Source: Scylla paramamosain (Eukaryota > Arthropoda > Malacostraca > Decapoda > Portunidae). From it: a DNA stretch of 64,000 bases. Below, in pieces: positions 27,167 through 42,481 of this stretch. The position numbers and the translations under genes are program-made. The notes beneath the pieces were generated by a model. The model was not told the origin of the DNA and did not search any database. It saw only the letters and a program-made list of their open reading frames with translations. The stretch is taken from NCBI RefSeq assembly GCF_035594125.1, contig NW_026973720.1, forward strand, positions 500,001 to 564,000. The letters run 5' to 3'. The first letter of the stretch is position 1; each line of letters opens with the position of its first letter.

Positions 27167-27964
27167 AGGAAAAAATGGAATCACTCTTGAACTATGTATA
27201 TTTAAAATGCATTACGGTTTTCAAGGTATGAATATTAAGCTATGTATATTTTAATGCATTACTATTTTAAAATGTGCATTGAAAGCTTCTCTTCATTGTA
27301 AGGAGAAGAAAATGAAGGATTAACTGTCATTTTGTTGATTTGAAGTTTATTCTACAAAATTTATTATATATGGAAAAAAAAATACATATAAGTGTTGCGT
27401 CTGGAAGAGAAGTACTGGTGATGACAAATATACTGGCTCAAATTAAGTTGTCGTGCAGTAATGAAAAAATGGAGGATTTTTTTTTTTTTTGTTCTTTTAT
27501 CCTCCTCTTATCTTCCTTGCTTCCTTTCAGTATATTTTCTTCATATTGACAAATATTTGTTATTCTAATACAGAGTTCAATTATCCACTTTTTTTTTTTA
27601 GTGGTATTTCCAGTCTTCGTAATTGTTTTCTTTGTCCTTCTCCTACCAACCTCTTAACAAGGACCAAAATATCTCCTGCTGTTTGGTTTTCCTTTCTAAT
27701 CCTCCTCCTCCTCTTCCTCCTCCTCCTCCTCCTCCTCTTGGTCTGAGTCCGTTCCCTGGTGCTGCACACAGATCACACACACGGCAATGGTGATGCTTCT
27801 GGCGGTAGTGGTGATGGCAATGGCGCCAGTCTGCAGGTGATGGTTATGGTGGCGGCGGTGGTGGTGGCGGTGGCGGTGGCGGTGGTGATGGTGGTTAATA
27901 AATTCGCTTGGTAATGAAGGGAGTTTGTAATGGTGAAGTTGGCAGTGATAGTTACCGGAAACGT

Positions 27965-28041
<77 letters not shown>

Positions 28042-28390
28042 CTCTTCATACATAGCGTGAAAAAAATCAATAAATAAATAAAGAAAACAAAAGCAGACGT
28101 AACTATTTGACTTACCTTTAATTTCCCAACCCACGTGACTCATTGTTTTGTCCAAGCTTCTACCACCACCTCTTCATACCTTCCATATTTACCATTTACC
28201 TGCCCATCCCAAATGACTCGTTCCTGCATCTTGGCTGTACGTGATGCAACAGAGGGCGGGAGTAGCCACAGGGCGCAGCGTATCTAAGAGCAGAGGAGGG
28301 GAGAGGAAGGGGGAGGAGTTGATAGGAGGATAGAAGAGAGGAGCGGAGTGGCAATTTCACGCTCAAGTCAGGGGAAGAGAGAGAGAGAGA

Positions 28391-28518
<128 letters not shown>

Positions 28519-28618
28519 AGCTGACATAAAGGAAATAAAGTGTGAAAAATAAAGGAGAAAATGGATATGAAAGATGATTACGAAGAGAAAGAGAGAAGAG
28601 GAAGTTTATGTAAAATTG

Positions 28619-28711
<93 letters not shown>

Positions 28712-28845
28712 CAAGAGAGAAGCAAAAGCCAAGTATTAGCTTGTATCGCGGTAGAGGAGCAGGTGTTGTGTCATCGGTGCTTCCCTCACGCAAACAACAA
28801 CATACAGCGACAGAATTTTGACTGAAGAAACACAGAGAAAGAGAT

Positions 28846-29623
<778 letters not shown>

Positions 29624-29724
29624 TGCTCTTCTTGTTTCTCTTGTCTCTTGTCAGAAAGTGAACATAAATATCTGGAAAAGAAGGAAAGTATTTCACTCCT
29701 ATTACACAAACACTTCCTCTCGGC

Positions 29725-29813
<89 letters not shown>

Positions 29814-30535
29814 ACTTTATTAATTTATCTCTATGTCTATCCCTGTTTCTTCTTTTGATTTTCATTGTGTATTTTCTTTCCTTTTCTATCCTTCCCTCTC
29901 CCTTCTTTTTCTTTTTTTTCTTTTATCCAGATACTTTATCTCCTTTGTTCCATCCTTTCTCCTTTCTTCCTTTTCGATTTTCAATATATATATATTTTTT
30001 TATTTTCCCTTATTCTTCCTTCTTTCCTTTCTTTTTTTTTCTCTTGGTTTTCGGTTACCACGTTATTTTTACCTCCCTTTTTATTCTGGCTCTCTTTCTC
30101 TCTTCTTCTTTTCGATTTTGAAACTTATTTAATTTTCATTATCTGTCCTCCTTCCTTCCTTCTCTCGATTTTCGTTTGTTCTGTTCTTTTATCTCTTCTG
30201 TTTGTTCCTTCTCCCTTCTTTATCTTGATTTATCTTCTTCCTCTATCCTTCTTTCTCCTTCCTTTGTGTAGATTTTCGTTTATTTTTTATTTAATCTTCC
30301 TTCACCATCTTTCTTCCTTCTTTTCTCTACGTTTTCCATTTATTCCATTACATTATCTTCCTTTGTCTCTCCTCCCTTCCTTCTTTCCTCTCTAGATTTT
30401 CTTTCCTCTTTCACCTTTCTCTTTCCTCCATCTTGGACTGTTACCTCCTCTTCTCTGAATTTCCCTCAAATCTCTCTCTCTTCCCAGTTCTACATTTCAT
30501 TCTGTTCATTTCCTTTTAGCACCTGGGACCCTCTT

Positions 30536-30623
<88 letters not shown>

Positions 30624-31583
30624 TATTTTGTGTCTATTACGTTTCTTCCTCCTCCTTGATCTACCGTCTCACTTCCATCATCGCTCATTTTTCCTTTCTT
30701 TATTTTTCTTTTCTTTTTCTTCTTTTTTTCACGTTTTTCTTTCCTCCATTCACTGTGTCTATTTCTAGCCCTTCATTCTTATCTTCTATCCTTCTTTATG
30801 TTTTTCTTCTTTTCCCTCTTTCATATTTGTCTTTTTAATAATTTCCATATTCCAATTTTACCTTCCTTTCTTTCCTTTTTATTCATCTTTTACTATCTGC
30901 TTTTTTTTTTTCGTATTCTTCCTTCTCACTTTTCCTTTCACTTACTGCTCTTCTTTGTCCCTTCCACCTCTTAAAACTTTCTGTCCTTCCTTTCCTCCTC
31001 CTCCTCCTCCTCCTCCTCCTCCTCCTCCTCCTCCTCCTCCCACTTTCTAGAACCCTCCACTTCTCCACTCCCGCCTCCCTTTCAACTCTTCCTCCTCCAT
31101 TTGTCCCTCCCTTTCTCTTCACTTCCGCGAGTTTTGTCGGGTAGTGGACGTGTTGGTGTTGTTATTGTCGTTTTTGATATGTTAAGTGATCCCTGAGTGA
31201 CTCTTTTTTCCTTGTGGTGCGTGGAAGAACACAACACTTCTCATTTTTTCTCTTTTTTTTTTTTTTTTTTTCCTCCGTTACCAGGGAGTTGCTGGGTTAC
31301 ATTTCCTGACAATATTTTTTGCTCTCATGCTTACTTACTTGTCTTGTCTCTTGTCTGCCGTTTGGTGTTCAGTGTTTTCTCTCATCCAGCGTCTCCTTTA
31401 ATTTAGTCTGTACAAAGCAAAACACTACTTTTTACAAGTTTTATGTTTTTTTTTTTTTTTTTTGACCTCTTCATGTCTCTGATCAAAAAATACAGGGAGC
31501 AAAATGAAAACAACAAAATATCCTTCATTCTCGCTTTCATGAACTTTGAGAAGAAAAGGAACGTAAGTTTTTTTTTTCTTGTT

Positions 31584-31871
31584 TTACGTAGGAGGGACAC
31601 TGGCCAAGGGCAACAAAAAAAATAAAAAATAAATAAATAAATAGATAATTAAAAAATAAAAGCCAACTGAGATGCCATTCCCAGAAAAGTGTCCAAAGCA
31701 GTAGTCAAAAACTGAAGGATAAGTGTCTTGAAACCTCCCTCTTGAAGGAATTCAAGTCAGAGGAAGGTGGAAATACAGAAGCAGGCAGGGAGTTCCAGAG
31801 TTTACCAGAGAAAGGGATGAATGACTGAGAATACTGGTTAACTCCTGCATTAGAGAGGCGGACAGAATAGG
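31584..31871 (-). mobile_element. LINE 3' fragment in unit 2
   Basis: Homologue of 19505-19782, with the same tail motif followed by an AAAT-rich indel. Confidence 0.93.
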
Positions 31872-31973
31872 CTGGTCAGTTTAGTTAACTCCTTAGGTGT
31901 CTTGATGTTCCTCTGTTATATATAAGACGCAGAAAGATGAAAAAGCATAATTAGGAATATATTTATTAACCTG

Positions 31974-32625
31974 GAAAGTTGAAATGTCATCTTTGTTCAC
32001 CTGAAAAGTATCTTGTGATTGGTTCATATTGTTCACCTGAGTGGTTTAGAAATTCTGCCTGTCTCCAGTTTATTAGTTACGATGTTCCTCGAGGTTCAAC
32101 TTGTTCACCTGGGAAATTGAAATGCCATCTTTGTTCACCTGAGAAAATAGCTGGTAGCTTTTTCACATTGCTCACCTTAGCAATATGGAACTTTTGTTTT
32201 TCTCCAGTTCATTAATCGTTTTGTTTCTCGTGTTTATCTGAAAAAAAAAAATTGATTAGTTAATTATCTAGAAAGTTGAAATACCACCTTTGTTCACGAG
32301 AAAAGCGCTCTATTTAAATTGGTCACCTAAGTAATATAGGAGTTGTCTTTCTTCAGTTCACAAGTCACCTTGTCTCTCGTGTCTGAGAACTGAATGAACA
32401 ACCTGGAAAGTTGAAATGCCACCTTCCTTAACCAGAGGAAAATGCCCCGATCACATTGCACACCTGAGTGGCATGGAACTGCTGCCTTTCTCAACATTAT
32501 TAGTTCTGCTGATTCGCGAGTTTACCTGCAAAGCTGAAATGGCGTCTTTGCTCACCTGATAACTCACAGGAGCTCTTACTTCCCTCCCTTTAGCAGTCCA
32601 GGTGGTTCTCGTCTTCACCTGAGCG
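31974..32625. repeat. Decayed ~138-bp tandem repeat block (unit 2)
   Basis: Clearest example of the block. Copies start at 31974, 32113, 32271, 32406 and 32529, so spacings are 139, 158 (with an A-rich insertion), 135 and 123. Each copy has at least one TTCACCTG-like or CACCTGA motif. Confidence 0.82.
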
Positions 32626-33457
32626 GGAAGCGTGTTAATTAAGCATGAGTGAAGCGTTCATCCCCCGCGGCGCTAATAATATACGAGTGCTCCCTCCCCT
32701 TGCCTCTGTGCTGAGTCCTTGGGGGAGCGTAATGGCTGGCGCGGCGCCCCTCATGACGCTCCGCCGCCCCCTCAGATCCCTGACGGAAAATGTGATAATC
32801 TGGGGGAAAAAAAAGTCTTGGTTGTAAGAGATTGTGAGAACTTTTACTTTTTTTTTTTCCTGTAATTGTTGAATGGATGTTTCCGCAGCGGCCTATTTGT
32901 GTATATTGTATGGTTTGATTAATTTATTTGTTTTTAATGCCATAAAAAAGACTGTTATTAATCACAGCAATGCAGGAGGCATTTATTTTTTTCTTCATTC
33001 GTTAATCGCCGTATCTGTTATTTCCGTAGTGGATTTCCTTTTTCTTTTTTATTTATTTATTTTTTTTTTTTGTAATGCATGGGAAAGAATCTTAGCTGTA
33101 ACAGTAGTGCAGCAAACATTTACTTATTTATTTTTTTCCTGTCCTATCTGTTATTACTGCAATGTGTTTCTGTTTTATTTCTTATTTTATTTATTTGTTT
33201 TTCAATGCAGGGTAAATTTCATAGTTGTAACAATAGTGTAGGAAACATTTTTTTTTTTTCCATTTTTTAATCGCCATACGTCATTCCCGCAGCGAGTTTT
33301 CTTATTTTTTTTTCTTTGGTAATCCAGCGAAATGAATCTTAGTAATCTCAGTAATGCAAGAAACAATGAATTCTTCCTCTCTTTAATCGCTCTACCTTTT
33401 ATTATTTTCCACAGTGACTTTCTCTTGTATAAATTCAAAGTTGATTCCTCTGTTTAA

Positions 33458-34206
33458 GTGCTCTTACACACGAGGACACTATTGTCCGCCACCGGTGTCG
33501 GACACTAGTTGCCTCCCATATTATCAAATGGAGCTTTTCACACGAGGCAACAGCTGTGTCCCAAGCAGACAACTCCCGGGCAACAGATATTTCGGTGTCT
33601 CGCTCCCGCAACACGTGGCGGACACTGACGGTTGCCGCCACTCACTGCAAAGCATTGTTTTAAATGGAAGCTTTTACACGTAGCCACCAGTGTCCGCCAC
33701 CGCTGCCCACTGGCCAGCTTCTCATGCTCAGTTTGACACCCACCATCATCCCATGATGGAAGGAGACGGCCTATCAAGGACAATTTCGAAGATGGTGGAG
33801 GAGAAGCTGAACACGGAGGACCTCATTTGTGAAATAGAAAAACTACCAGCACTATGGGAGCCATCTTGTGAGGGATATGCAAATAAGATAGAAAAGCAGA
33901 ACTGCTGGAATGCAATAATGGTGATAATCATTCCTGATTTTGAAGAGAAACCCCTCTCAGAAAAGAAAGAAATACGTAAGTCCTTTATGTTTATTTTTAT
34001 TTTCTGTTTCATTACATGTTCACAAGGTAAGTAAAGAATCTACTGTGCTTACGTATACAAGTTTATTCATTATTACACACAAAAGTTACCCCATTCTTCC
34101 GACTGAGGTGTGTGAGTGGCTCACTAGTTGCCAGGCGGTGTCTTGAGCAAGGACACTAGTGTCCGACACCTGTGGCGTACACTAGTGTCCTCGTGTGTAA
34201 GAGCAC
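33458..34206 (+). mobile_element. PIF/Harbinger-type DNA element (749 bp), unit 2 only
   Basis: The ends are inverted repeats of about 51 bp (33458-33508 and 34156-34206) with three mismatches, beginning GTGCTCTTACACACGAGG. The flanks carry TAA on both sides (33455-33457 and 34207-34209). Units 1, 3 and 4 have a single TAA at the empty site (TTTAAGTC). A 3-bp TAA/TWA target duplication is typical of PIF/Harbinger. Sub-terminal copies of the GTCCGCCAC motif occur inside (near 33484, 33604 and 33690). There is no DDE transposase ORF, so it must be mobilised in trans. It carries a fragment of the accessory MADF/Myb-like ORF. Confidence 0.88.
33753..34034 (+). pseudogene. Truncated MADF-like accessory ORF in the Harbinger-type element
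   Basis: The frame is open from 33690; a natural start is the Met just after the His-rich stretch (about 33753). It contains a partial MADF (Adf-1/Myb-SANT-like) DNA-binding domain: LICEIEKLPALWEPS, then GYANKIEKQNCWNAI, with the spaced Trp residues typical of the family. In complete Harbinger elements a second gene with such a domain helps the transposase bind DNA. After the sequence AAATAC comes GTAAGT (about 33976), a strong splice donor, so this probably is a first exon whose partner exon and the transposase were lost by internal deletion. Confidence 0.65.
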
Positions 34207-34212
34207 TAAGTC

Positions 34213-34244
<32 letters not shown>

Positions 34245-34271
34245 GCAGGCCTTAGTATAAGCGAGATACCT

Positions 34272-34535
34272 GGACCGCGGTAGCTCAGTCGGTAGCGTGT
34301 CTGACTACAATGTAGGAAGTATCGGGTTCGAATCCTGGTGACAGCTGGAACTTTTTTGAGACGATTGCTCGCTCCTAGGTTAGAAAGCCTTAAAGAGGTG
34401 CCGGTCAACTGTGATTGGTAACGTAAAGACGGTGGAAAAAGGAACTGTCCATCCTACTCTATATGCCGAGGCCCAGGAAGGGTGACGCAACGAGTACCAG
34501 TCCTGGGCCAACACTCGGAATACGCCACACCTTCA
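34272..34535 (+). mobile_element. tRNA-headed SINE-like repeat (unit 2)
   Basis: A box at 34281-34292 and B box at 34325-34335, identical to unit 1 in both boxes. Copy of the same ancestral insertion. Confidence 0.75.
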
Positions 34536-35247
34536 CTTTTTATTTTTATTTTTATGGGAAACTATATTTTTTGTTTGTTTCTCAACATCAATAGTTCCCA
34601 CAGTAGCTTTGTGCTAAATATTTTGCCAATTTTGCAGGATTTTTATTTTGTCTCCATCACGCGCTGGTAAAGTAACCTTAAAAACACAAATCTTTCTTTT
34701 TTTCTTTTTCTTTCATATTTCTTTTCTTTCTTTGTTTCTTTTTTTTATTTTTTCGTATTAGTTTTGTTCTTTTCTTTTCTGTACCTTTCTTGTTTTTTCC
34801 TTGCTCTATCTTTCATTATTTTCTTTTTTCCTTTATTTTCCTTCCTTTCAGCATTGTCCTCCTGCACTATTATATGTTTTTCCTGTAAGCTTGATTGTTT
34901 GGTATATAATTTCTTCCCCTGTCGCCTGCAAGGTATTAGTGCGTCATCATGAGTCCTGGCAGCAGTGAGCCCCGCCTTCCATCACAGCTAATATATCCCA
35001 AGTTACACCGTCAACATCAAAACTTTCTTATTTTCCCGTCTGGTATTAAAAACCTACAATGGAGAGACTCACAGTAAAGTGTGTGTGTGTTTTTTTTTTT
35101 TCTGCAGTTTTCTTCATTTTTTCTTAATTCTTTTTTTCTTTATTTTTGAGTTTTGTCTTTTTAATGTCTATGTAACTGCCTGCTCTCTTGCCTGTCTATC
35201 TGTCTGTCTGTCTGTCTGCCTGTCTATCTGCCTGTCTGTCTGTCTGC

Positions 35248-35278
<31 letters not shown>

Positions 35279-35772
35279 CCTGTGTTTTTTTTTTTTTTTT
35301 TTTTTTTTGTTAGTCTTCCTTGTGTGTACGTTTGTCTGTCTGTAGAAATGTATGTACGTATGTTTTTTTTCACTTTACTTTTTTTTTTTATTTCATAATT
35401 TCTTTCGTTTTCTCTTCCTTTCCTTCTCCTGTTTTCTTTTTGTCGTGGGTTCTTTTTCGTTTTCCTTCTCTCTTTCTTTCTTTTATTTTTTTTTTCCTTC
35501 TTTCGTTGTTTTATACTTATTTCTTCATCTCCCTCCCTCCCTCCTAAGGCTGTACACACACACACACACACACACAAATAATAGTAATAATAATAATAAA
35601 TAAATATATAGATAAATAAAAAAAAAAAAGGACAACAGACTCACCTCCCCCGCCATCGAATCCCAACCTTTCCTAATGACACCCAGAGCAAGATAAGCAC
35701 AAGGCAATTGGAATGATGGAGGCGAACGTACGTCTGGATATTAGAACGTAAAGCTTTAGATTAACTTTGACT

Positions 35773-35875
<103 letters not shown>

Positions 35876-36017
35876 TCAGTGATGTGCGTTAAGTGTCAGA
35901 TGAAGAATGTATTAATTGTTGGTCAAGTGTAAGGCGTGTTAGAGTGTATTCTCACTCTTACTCTCGTGTTGTGTGTGTTTTTGATTGATGCAATAATGAC
36001 TGGATTTATTTGAGTTG

Positions 36018-36055
<38 letters not shown>

Positions 36056-37520
36056 GTTTAGAGGTAATAGGAAGTAATTTTCATCATCATTGCTGTCGGG
36101 TCCATTATCATTCTTTTTTAAATGTTTGTTGACATAGTTTTTAGCATAACCCAAATCCATCATCTTCAATCCCCATCAGTATTGGCAACTACTTGGTGCT
36201 GTTCCATCCTCACTTCTCGGTCTTTGCAAACCCTTGACATAAAGCAACTGTTTCATTCATATATTGATTTTTCTTCGATCAATGTTCATGAAATTCCCTG
36301 CCGTTTTTTCACCACGTTTCTGGAATACTTTCACACAGGGAGAAAGTGAAGTTTGTCACACTGTTTGACTCATTCTTGAGGTGCAGGATTAATAGATAAA
36401 TCAGAAAAAGTAATTAACATTGTTCATGATATAGAAAATCAATGTCTTTCATCCCCTTCAAAGTCACGTGGAAATGAAAGCATCTGTTATTGGAAATATC
36501 AAAGGAACCTGAAATGTAAATCAACTTTGACTTAGAATATATAAAAAAAAAAAGAAAAAAAAAAGAATGATAAAGAAAAAATATCTTCTTTTCTTGCAAC
36601 CCACGAATGAAAATGAATGAATGAAAATACCCATTATTACATGAAAATACCCATTATTACATGAAAATACAAATTATTACTCTTATGGAAATGGTATAGG
36701 ATATGAGTTTTCCCTTTTTCCTTCTGTTTTTTTTTTTTTTTTTTTCCCTCTGTCACAGCATTTCCAAGGTGCCAGAATAAAAATACCTTACTTGGCTTAG
36801 CACAAAAATAGCCTCTAAAAAGTTATAGGTATTAAAGAAGAAAATTTGTCTAACAGTGAAAGGGTTAAAATACTTTTTTCTTTTTTTTTTATGTCTGCAA
36901 TCTGTCATGTTTCTGTATCTTATTTTATTTACTTTATCTATTTTTTTCTTCTTTTCTCTTGCTCTGTCTTGAGGTGCGATTTTGCCTGTGTCCTGATCTT
37001 CTCTTGTACATTTTGTCATTGGATGCGCGGCGGAGACTTTCACAATTCGAATGACGTCAATTAATTGATTTTTTTTTATCATTGTGCAATGAATGTTGTT
37101 ATATTTTGCTTTGTGTTGATATTTTTTTTTTTTGTATTTCTTGTTATCTTTATTTTTCCTTTATTTGTCCTCGTTTGTTGTGTCTGTAATGAGACTGAAA
37201 CGCTTGGTGGCAACTCCAAGCTTTATTCAACAAAATACCAGGCTCTCATATCTGTAACAGATACAGACAAAAATAACTACCGACAATTACACAACACATT
37301 AACACATTCTGTCTCTTTCCATTCTCCTCCTCCCGTTTTCTTTTTAAAGTACGACATAGAAGGAAGCCTTTATTTATTATTTTATTTTTATTTGCCTCTT
37401 TATTTTCTTTCATTGTTTTATTTGTTTTTTATTGTATTTATTTATTTATTTATTTATGCTTTTGAACGATTTTTTTTAATGTTTTTTGTTACCCAAAGCT
37501 TGACATTTTTACCATCCTTC

Positions 37521-37631
<111 letters not shown>

Positions 37632-37691
37632 ACTCACACACAAAACTCTGCAAAATAAAGATAAACTCGTAACGGATACACTGAACACAAC

Positions 37692-37807
<116 letters not shown>

Positions 37808-37850
37808 TTATCAGTCGTCTTAACCGAACAAGCAAACCAGCTCATGACTC

Positions 37851-37916
<66 letters not shown>

Positions 37917-37918
<2 letters not shown>

Positions 37919-38345
37919 AAGTGATTCGTTTTGTTGGCCAAAGGGAGAGTCGAGGAGAGGAACAAACGGGTCGCCTCCAATTTTTGTCATCGGAGTAAAT
38001 ATTGGGGGGAGGAGGAAGAGGAGGAGGAGGAGGAGGAGGAAGATAAAGAACTGTTTTTGAAGGAGGTGGAATATACTCGTATCTAAGGCTGGAAACTGTA
38101 GGAGGGGGAGGAAGATGAAGAACTGCTTTTGAAGGAGGTGGAATATATCTAAGGCTGGAAATTGTAGGAGGAGGAGGAAGATGAAGAACTGGTTTTGAAG
38201 GAGGAGGAATATATCTAAGGCTGGAAACTGTAGGAGGGGGAGGAAGAGGAGGAGGAGGAGGAAGTTGTGTTTTTTGAAGAAGAGTGTGAAAGAGAAGACC
38301 CAGAGATGGAGAGCATAAGGAAGGGAAGTTAAAAATGATGATCAA
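37917..38345 (-). other. Possible proline-rich ORF with 22-residue repeats (unit 2)
   Basis: Homologue of the unit 1 frame. Three repeats; one repeat has two extra residues (Tyr-Glu) from a 6-bp insertion. No known family. Confidence 0.2.
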
Positions 38346-39421
38346 GAGTGACGAAGAACAGGAACAAGAAAAGAAGAACCGTTTGGTGAGAAGAGTAAAA
38401 AAAAAACAATCTTAAGTGGAAAATGTAAGAAAGAGAGGTGAAGAAGATAAGTAAAAGAAAAAAAAGAGGAGGAAAAGGAGTAGGGAAAAAATTACAAATA
38501 CGAAGAGAAATAGAGATTGAGAGGAAAGGAGGAAGAGGGATGATGGAGGAGGAGAAGGGTCGGGGAGGGATTCCAAGGGTAGAGACTAGAAGGAAAGGTG
38601 GAAATTAAGGAGATGCGGGAGAGAATTCTATTGGAGGAAAGGGAGGTGATGACCAAAGGAGGAGGAGGAGGAGGAGGAGGAGGAGGAGGAGGAGGAGGGA
38701 AAGAAAATCGACATGAAGGAAAAAAAAAAAAGGAAGAATGAGGATGATCTGAGTAGGAGGACGAAAGAGAGAAATAAAAGAGAAGGAGGAGGAGGAGGGG
38801 AAGGAGGAAGAAGAAGAGAAGGAGAAGCATAAAAAAAGAAGCTCATGGATAAGAAAAGAAAAGAAGATGTGAAGAGGGAATGAAAGAAAAAAAGACAATA
38901 GAGAAGAGAAGTTGAAATATGATGGAGTGAAACATAATAAAACAGTACATGTAAACAAGAGAAGAAAATTGAGAATTATTATGAGTGAAAATGATGTGAA
39001 GAGGAGAGAAAAATGTAGGGAAGAGAAGGAAGAAAAAACGGAGGAGGAGAAGGAGGAGGAGAAGGAGGAGGAAGAAGATAAAGGAGAAACGAAGAAACAC
39101 ACGTAGATAGAAAGAAAAAAGATAAGAAAGACAGAATATTTAAAGACGAGATGAAGAAGAGATGGTAGAGAAGAAGAGGAGGAGGAGGAAGGGGAGGCGA
39201 GAAGAGAGTGGGGTGGAGGGGAAGGAGGCAGGTGAGGAAACGGAAAGTGCTAATATTGCTTTTTTCTTTCCCCTGCTCTTGTAGACTTCAGGTGGGAAGG
39301 AGGAGGGGCGGGGCGAGGCGGGCCAGGGCGGGGCGGGTTGAGAGGAGGTGAGAGCCGCGGAAAATAAAGGCAAATGGGGGAAGAGAGATATAAACTTGGG
39401 TGCATTTTGCAAACACTGGGC

Positions 39422-39489
<68 letters not shown>

Positions 39490-40026
39490 CACTGAGGCGC
39501 CATTCCCTGAATTTAGCAGTCAAAAAAAGGCTTATCCAAAAGAGGGTGAAGTGTAATGAGTAAATGTGAATAATTATGAGTGGATGAATAACTGAACGTA
39601 TCACAGAGTGCCAGTGAATATGAAGCGAGGATATCTGAGAAAAAAAAAAAAAAAACATGGTGATTTTGATGTATCTTTTGAGAACCGATTGGACACGGAC
39701 AGGACACTGACAGGCTGGAAATGTGTGTGAATTACTGGAATTGTGTGGTGGTGGATCGTATAAGCTTACTGCGTGTAAAAAAAAAAAAAAAAAAGAGGAG
39801 CCGTTTATTGCGGTGACTGAGAGAGTGGAGTGTTGCGTGGGTGAGCAATGAATGTAGAAGTGAATGTTGAGGTGAGTGAGTGAAGTGAAAGGTGATCTCT
39901 CTCTGCACTCGAGGGTTTCAATATTAATCTGGATTTAGTTGAGTGAGTTGCCGCTCGTTGTCAAAGTTATAGGGACATGGAATTGGGTGTGTTTTTGTTA
40001 ATGAAAGGAATGTTTCACGATTTTTT

Positions 40027-40064
40027 TACGTAAGAGGAACACTGGCGTAGGGCAACAAGAGGAA
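40027..40064 (-). mobile_element. Solo LINE tail, unit 2
   Basis: Homologue of 27130-27166. Confidence 0.6.
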
Positions 40065-40866
40065 GGAAAAAATGGAATCACTCTTGAACTATGTATATTT
40101 AAAATGCATTACGGTTTTCAAGGAATGAATATTAAGCTATGTATATTTTAATGTATTACTATTTTAAAATGTGCATTGAAAGCTTCTCTTCATTGTAAGG
40201 AGAAGAAAATGAAGGATTAACTGTCATTTTCTTGATTTGAAGGTTATTCTACAAAATTTATTATATATGGGGAAAAAAAAATACATATAAGTGTTGCGTC
40301 TGGAAGAGAAGTACTGGTGATGACAAATATACTGGCTCAAATTAAGTTGTCGTGCAGTAATGAAAAAATGGAGGATTTTTTTTTTTTTTCTGTTCTTTTA
40401 TCCTCCTTTTATCTTCCTTGCTTCCTTTCAGTATATTTTCTTCATATTGACAAATATTTGTTATTCTAATACAGAGTTCAATTATCCACTTTTTTTTTTT
40501 TAGTGGTGTTTCCAGTCTTCGTAATTGTTCTCTTTGTCCTCCTCCTACCAACCTCTTAAAAAGGACCAAAATATCTCCTGCTGTTTGGTTTTCCTTTCTA
40601 ATCCTCCTCCTCCTCTTCCTCCTCCTCCTCCTCCTCCTCTTGGTCTGAGTCCGTTCCCTGGTGCTGCACACAGATCACACACACGGCAATGGTGATGCTT
40701 CTGGCGGTAGTGGTGATGGCAATGGCGCCAGTCTGCAGGTGATGGTTATGGTGGCGGCGGTGGTGGTGGCGGTGGCGGTGGCGGTGGTGATGGTGGTTAA
40801 TAAATTCGCTTGGTAATGAAGGGAGTTTGTAATGGTGAAGTTGGCAGTGATAGTTACCGGAAACGT

Positions 40867-40939
<73 letters not shown>

Positions 40940-41245
40940 CTCTTCATACATAGCGTGAAATAAATAAATAAAGAAAACAAAAGCAGACGTAACTATTTGA
41001 CTTACCTTTAATTTCCCAACCCACGTGACTCATTGTTTTGTCCAAGCTTCTACCACCACCTCTTCATACCTTCCATATTTACCATTTACCTGCCCATCCC
41101 AAATGACTCGTACGTGATGCAACAGAGGGCGGGAGTAGCCACAGGGCGCAGCGTATCTGAGAGCAGAGGAGGGGAGAGGAAGGGGGAGGAGTTGATAGGA
41201 GGATAGAAGAGAGGAGCGGAGTGGCAATTTCACGCTTAAGTCAGG

Positions 41246-41353
<108 letters not shown>

Positions 41354-41457
41354 AGCTGACATAAAGGAAATAAAGTGTGAAAAATAAAGGAGAAAATGGA
41401 TATGAAAGATGATTACGAAGAGAAAGAGAGAAGAGGAAGTTTATGTAAAAGTGATAC

Positions 41458-41566
<109 letters not shown>

Positions 41567-41714
41567 GAGAGAGAGAGGTACAAGAGAGAAGCAAAAGCCA
41601 AGTATTAGCTTGTATCGAGGTAGAGGAGCAGGTGTTGTGTTATCGGTGCTTCCCTCAAGCAAACAACAACACACAGCGACAGAAATTTTGACTGAAGAAA
41701 CACAGAGAAAGAGA

Positions 41715-41750
<36 letters not shown>

Positions 41751-41803
41751 TTGAATCTGTGCCACATATGTATCTTTTGTGTGTTTCCTTACAAAGACGA
41801 GAG

Positions 41804-41855
<52 letters not shown>

Positions 41856-42014
41856 AAAATGAAGATGATGAGGAATAAGAGACTGCAAAGGGTGGAAGTG
41901 GAGGAGGAAAGAAGAGGAGGAGCAGGAGGAGGAGGAGGAGGAGGAGGAGAAGGAGGAGCTCTGAAGGAGATGAGACGGTGAGTTGAGCTGATTGCCTCTT
42001 ACGTACATGCTAGT

Positions 42015-42060
<46 letters not shown>

Positions 42061-42140
42061 GGTGTGTGGCATTCCGTTAGTTCTTGTTAGTTTCGGTAAA
42101 AGGATATGTCTTTTTGTCTCTGTCTCCTTGCTTGTCAGTT

Positions 42141-42282
<142 letters not shown>

Positions 42283-42382
42283 GCTCTTCTTGTTTCTCTT
42301 GTCTCTTGTCAGAAAGTGAACATAAATATCTGGAAGAGAAGGAAAGTATTTCACTCCTATTACACAAACACTTCCTCTCGGT

Positions 42383-42481
<99 letters not shown>

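Noticed and set aside
27696..28070. Histidine/threonine-rich and Glu-rich frames near 27700-28070 and homologues
   Set aside because: Produced by GT, GGT and CCT arrays; no conserved start or domain.
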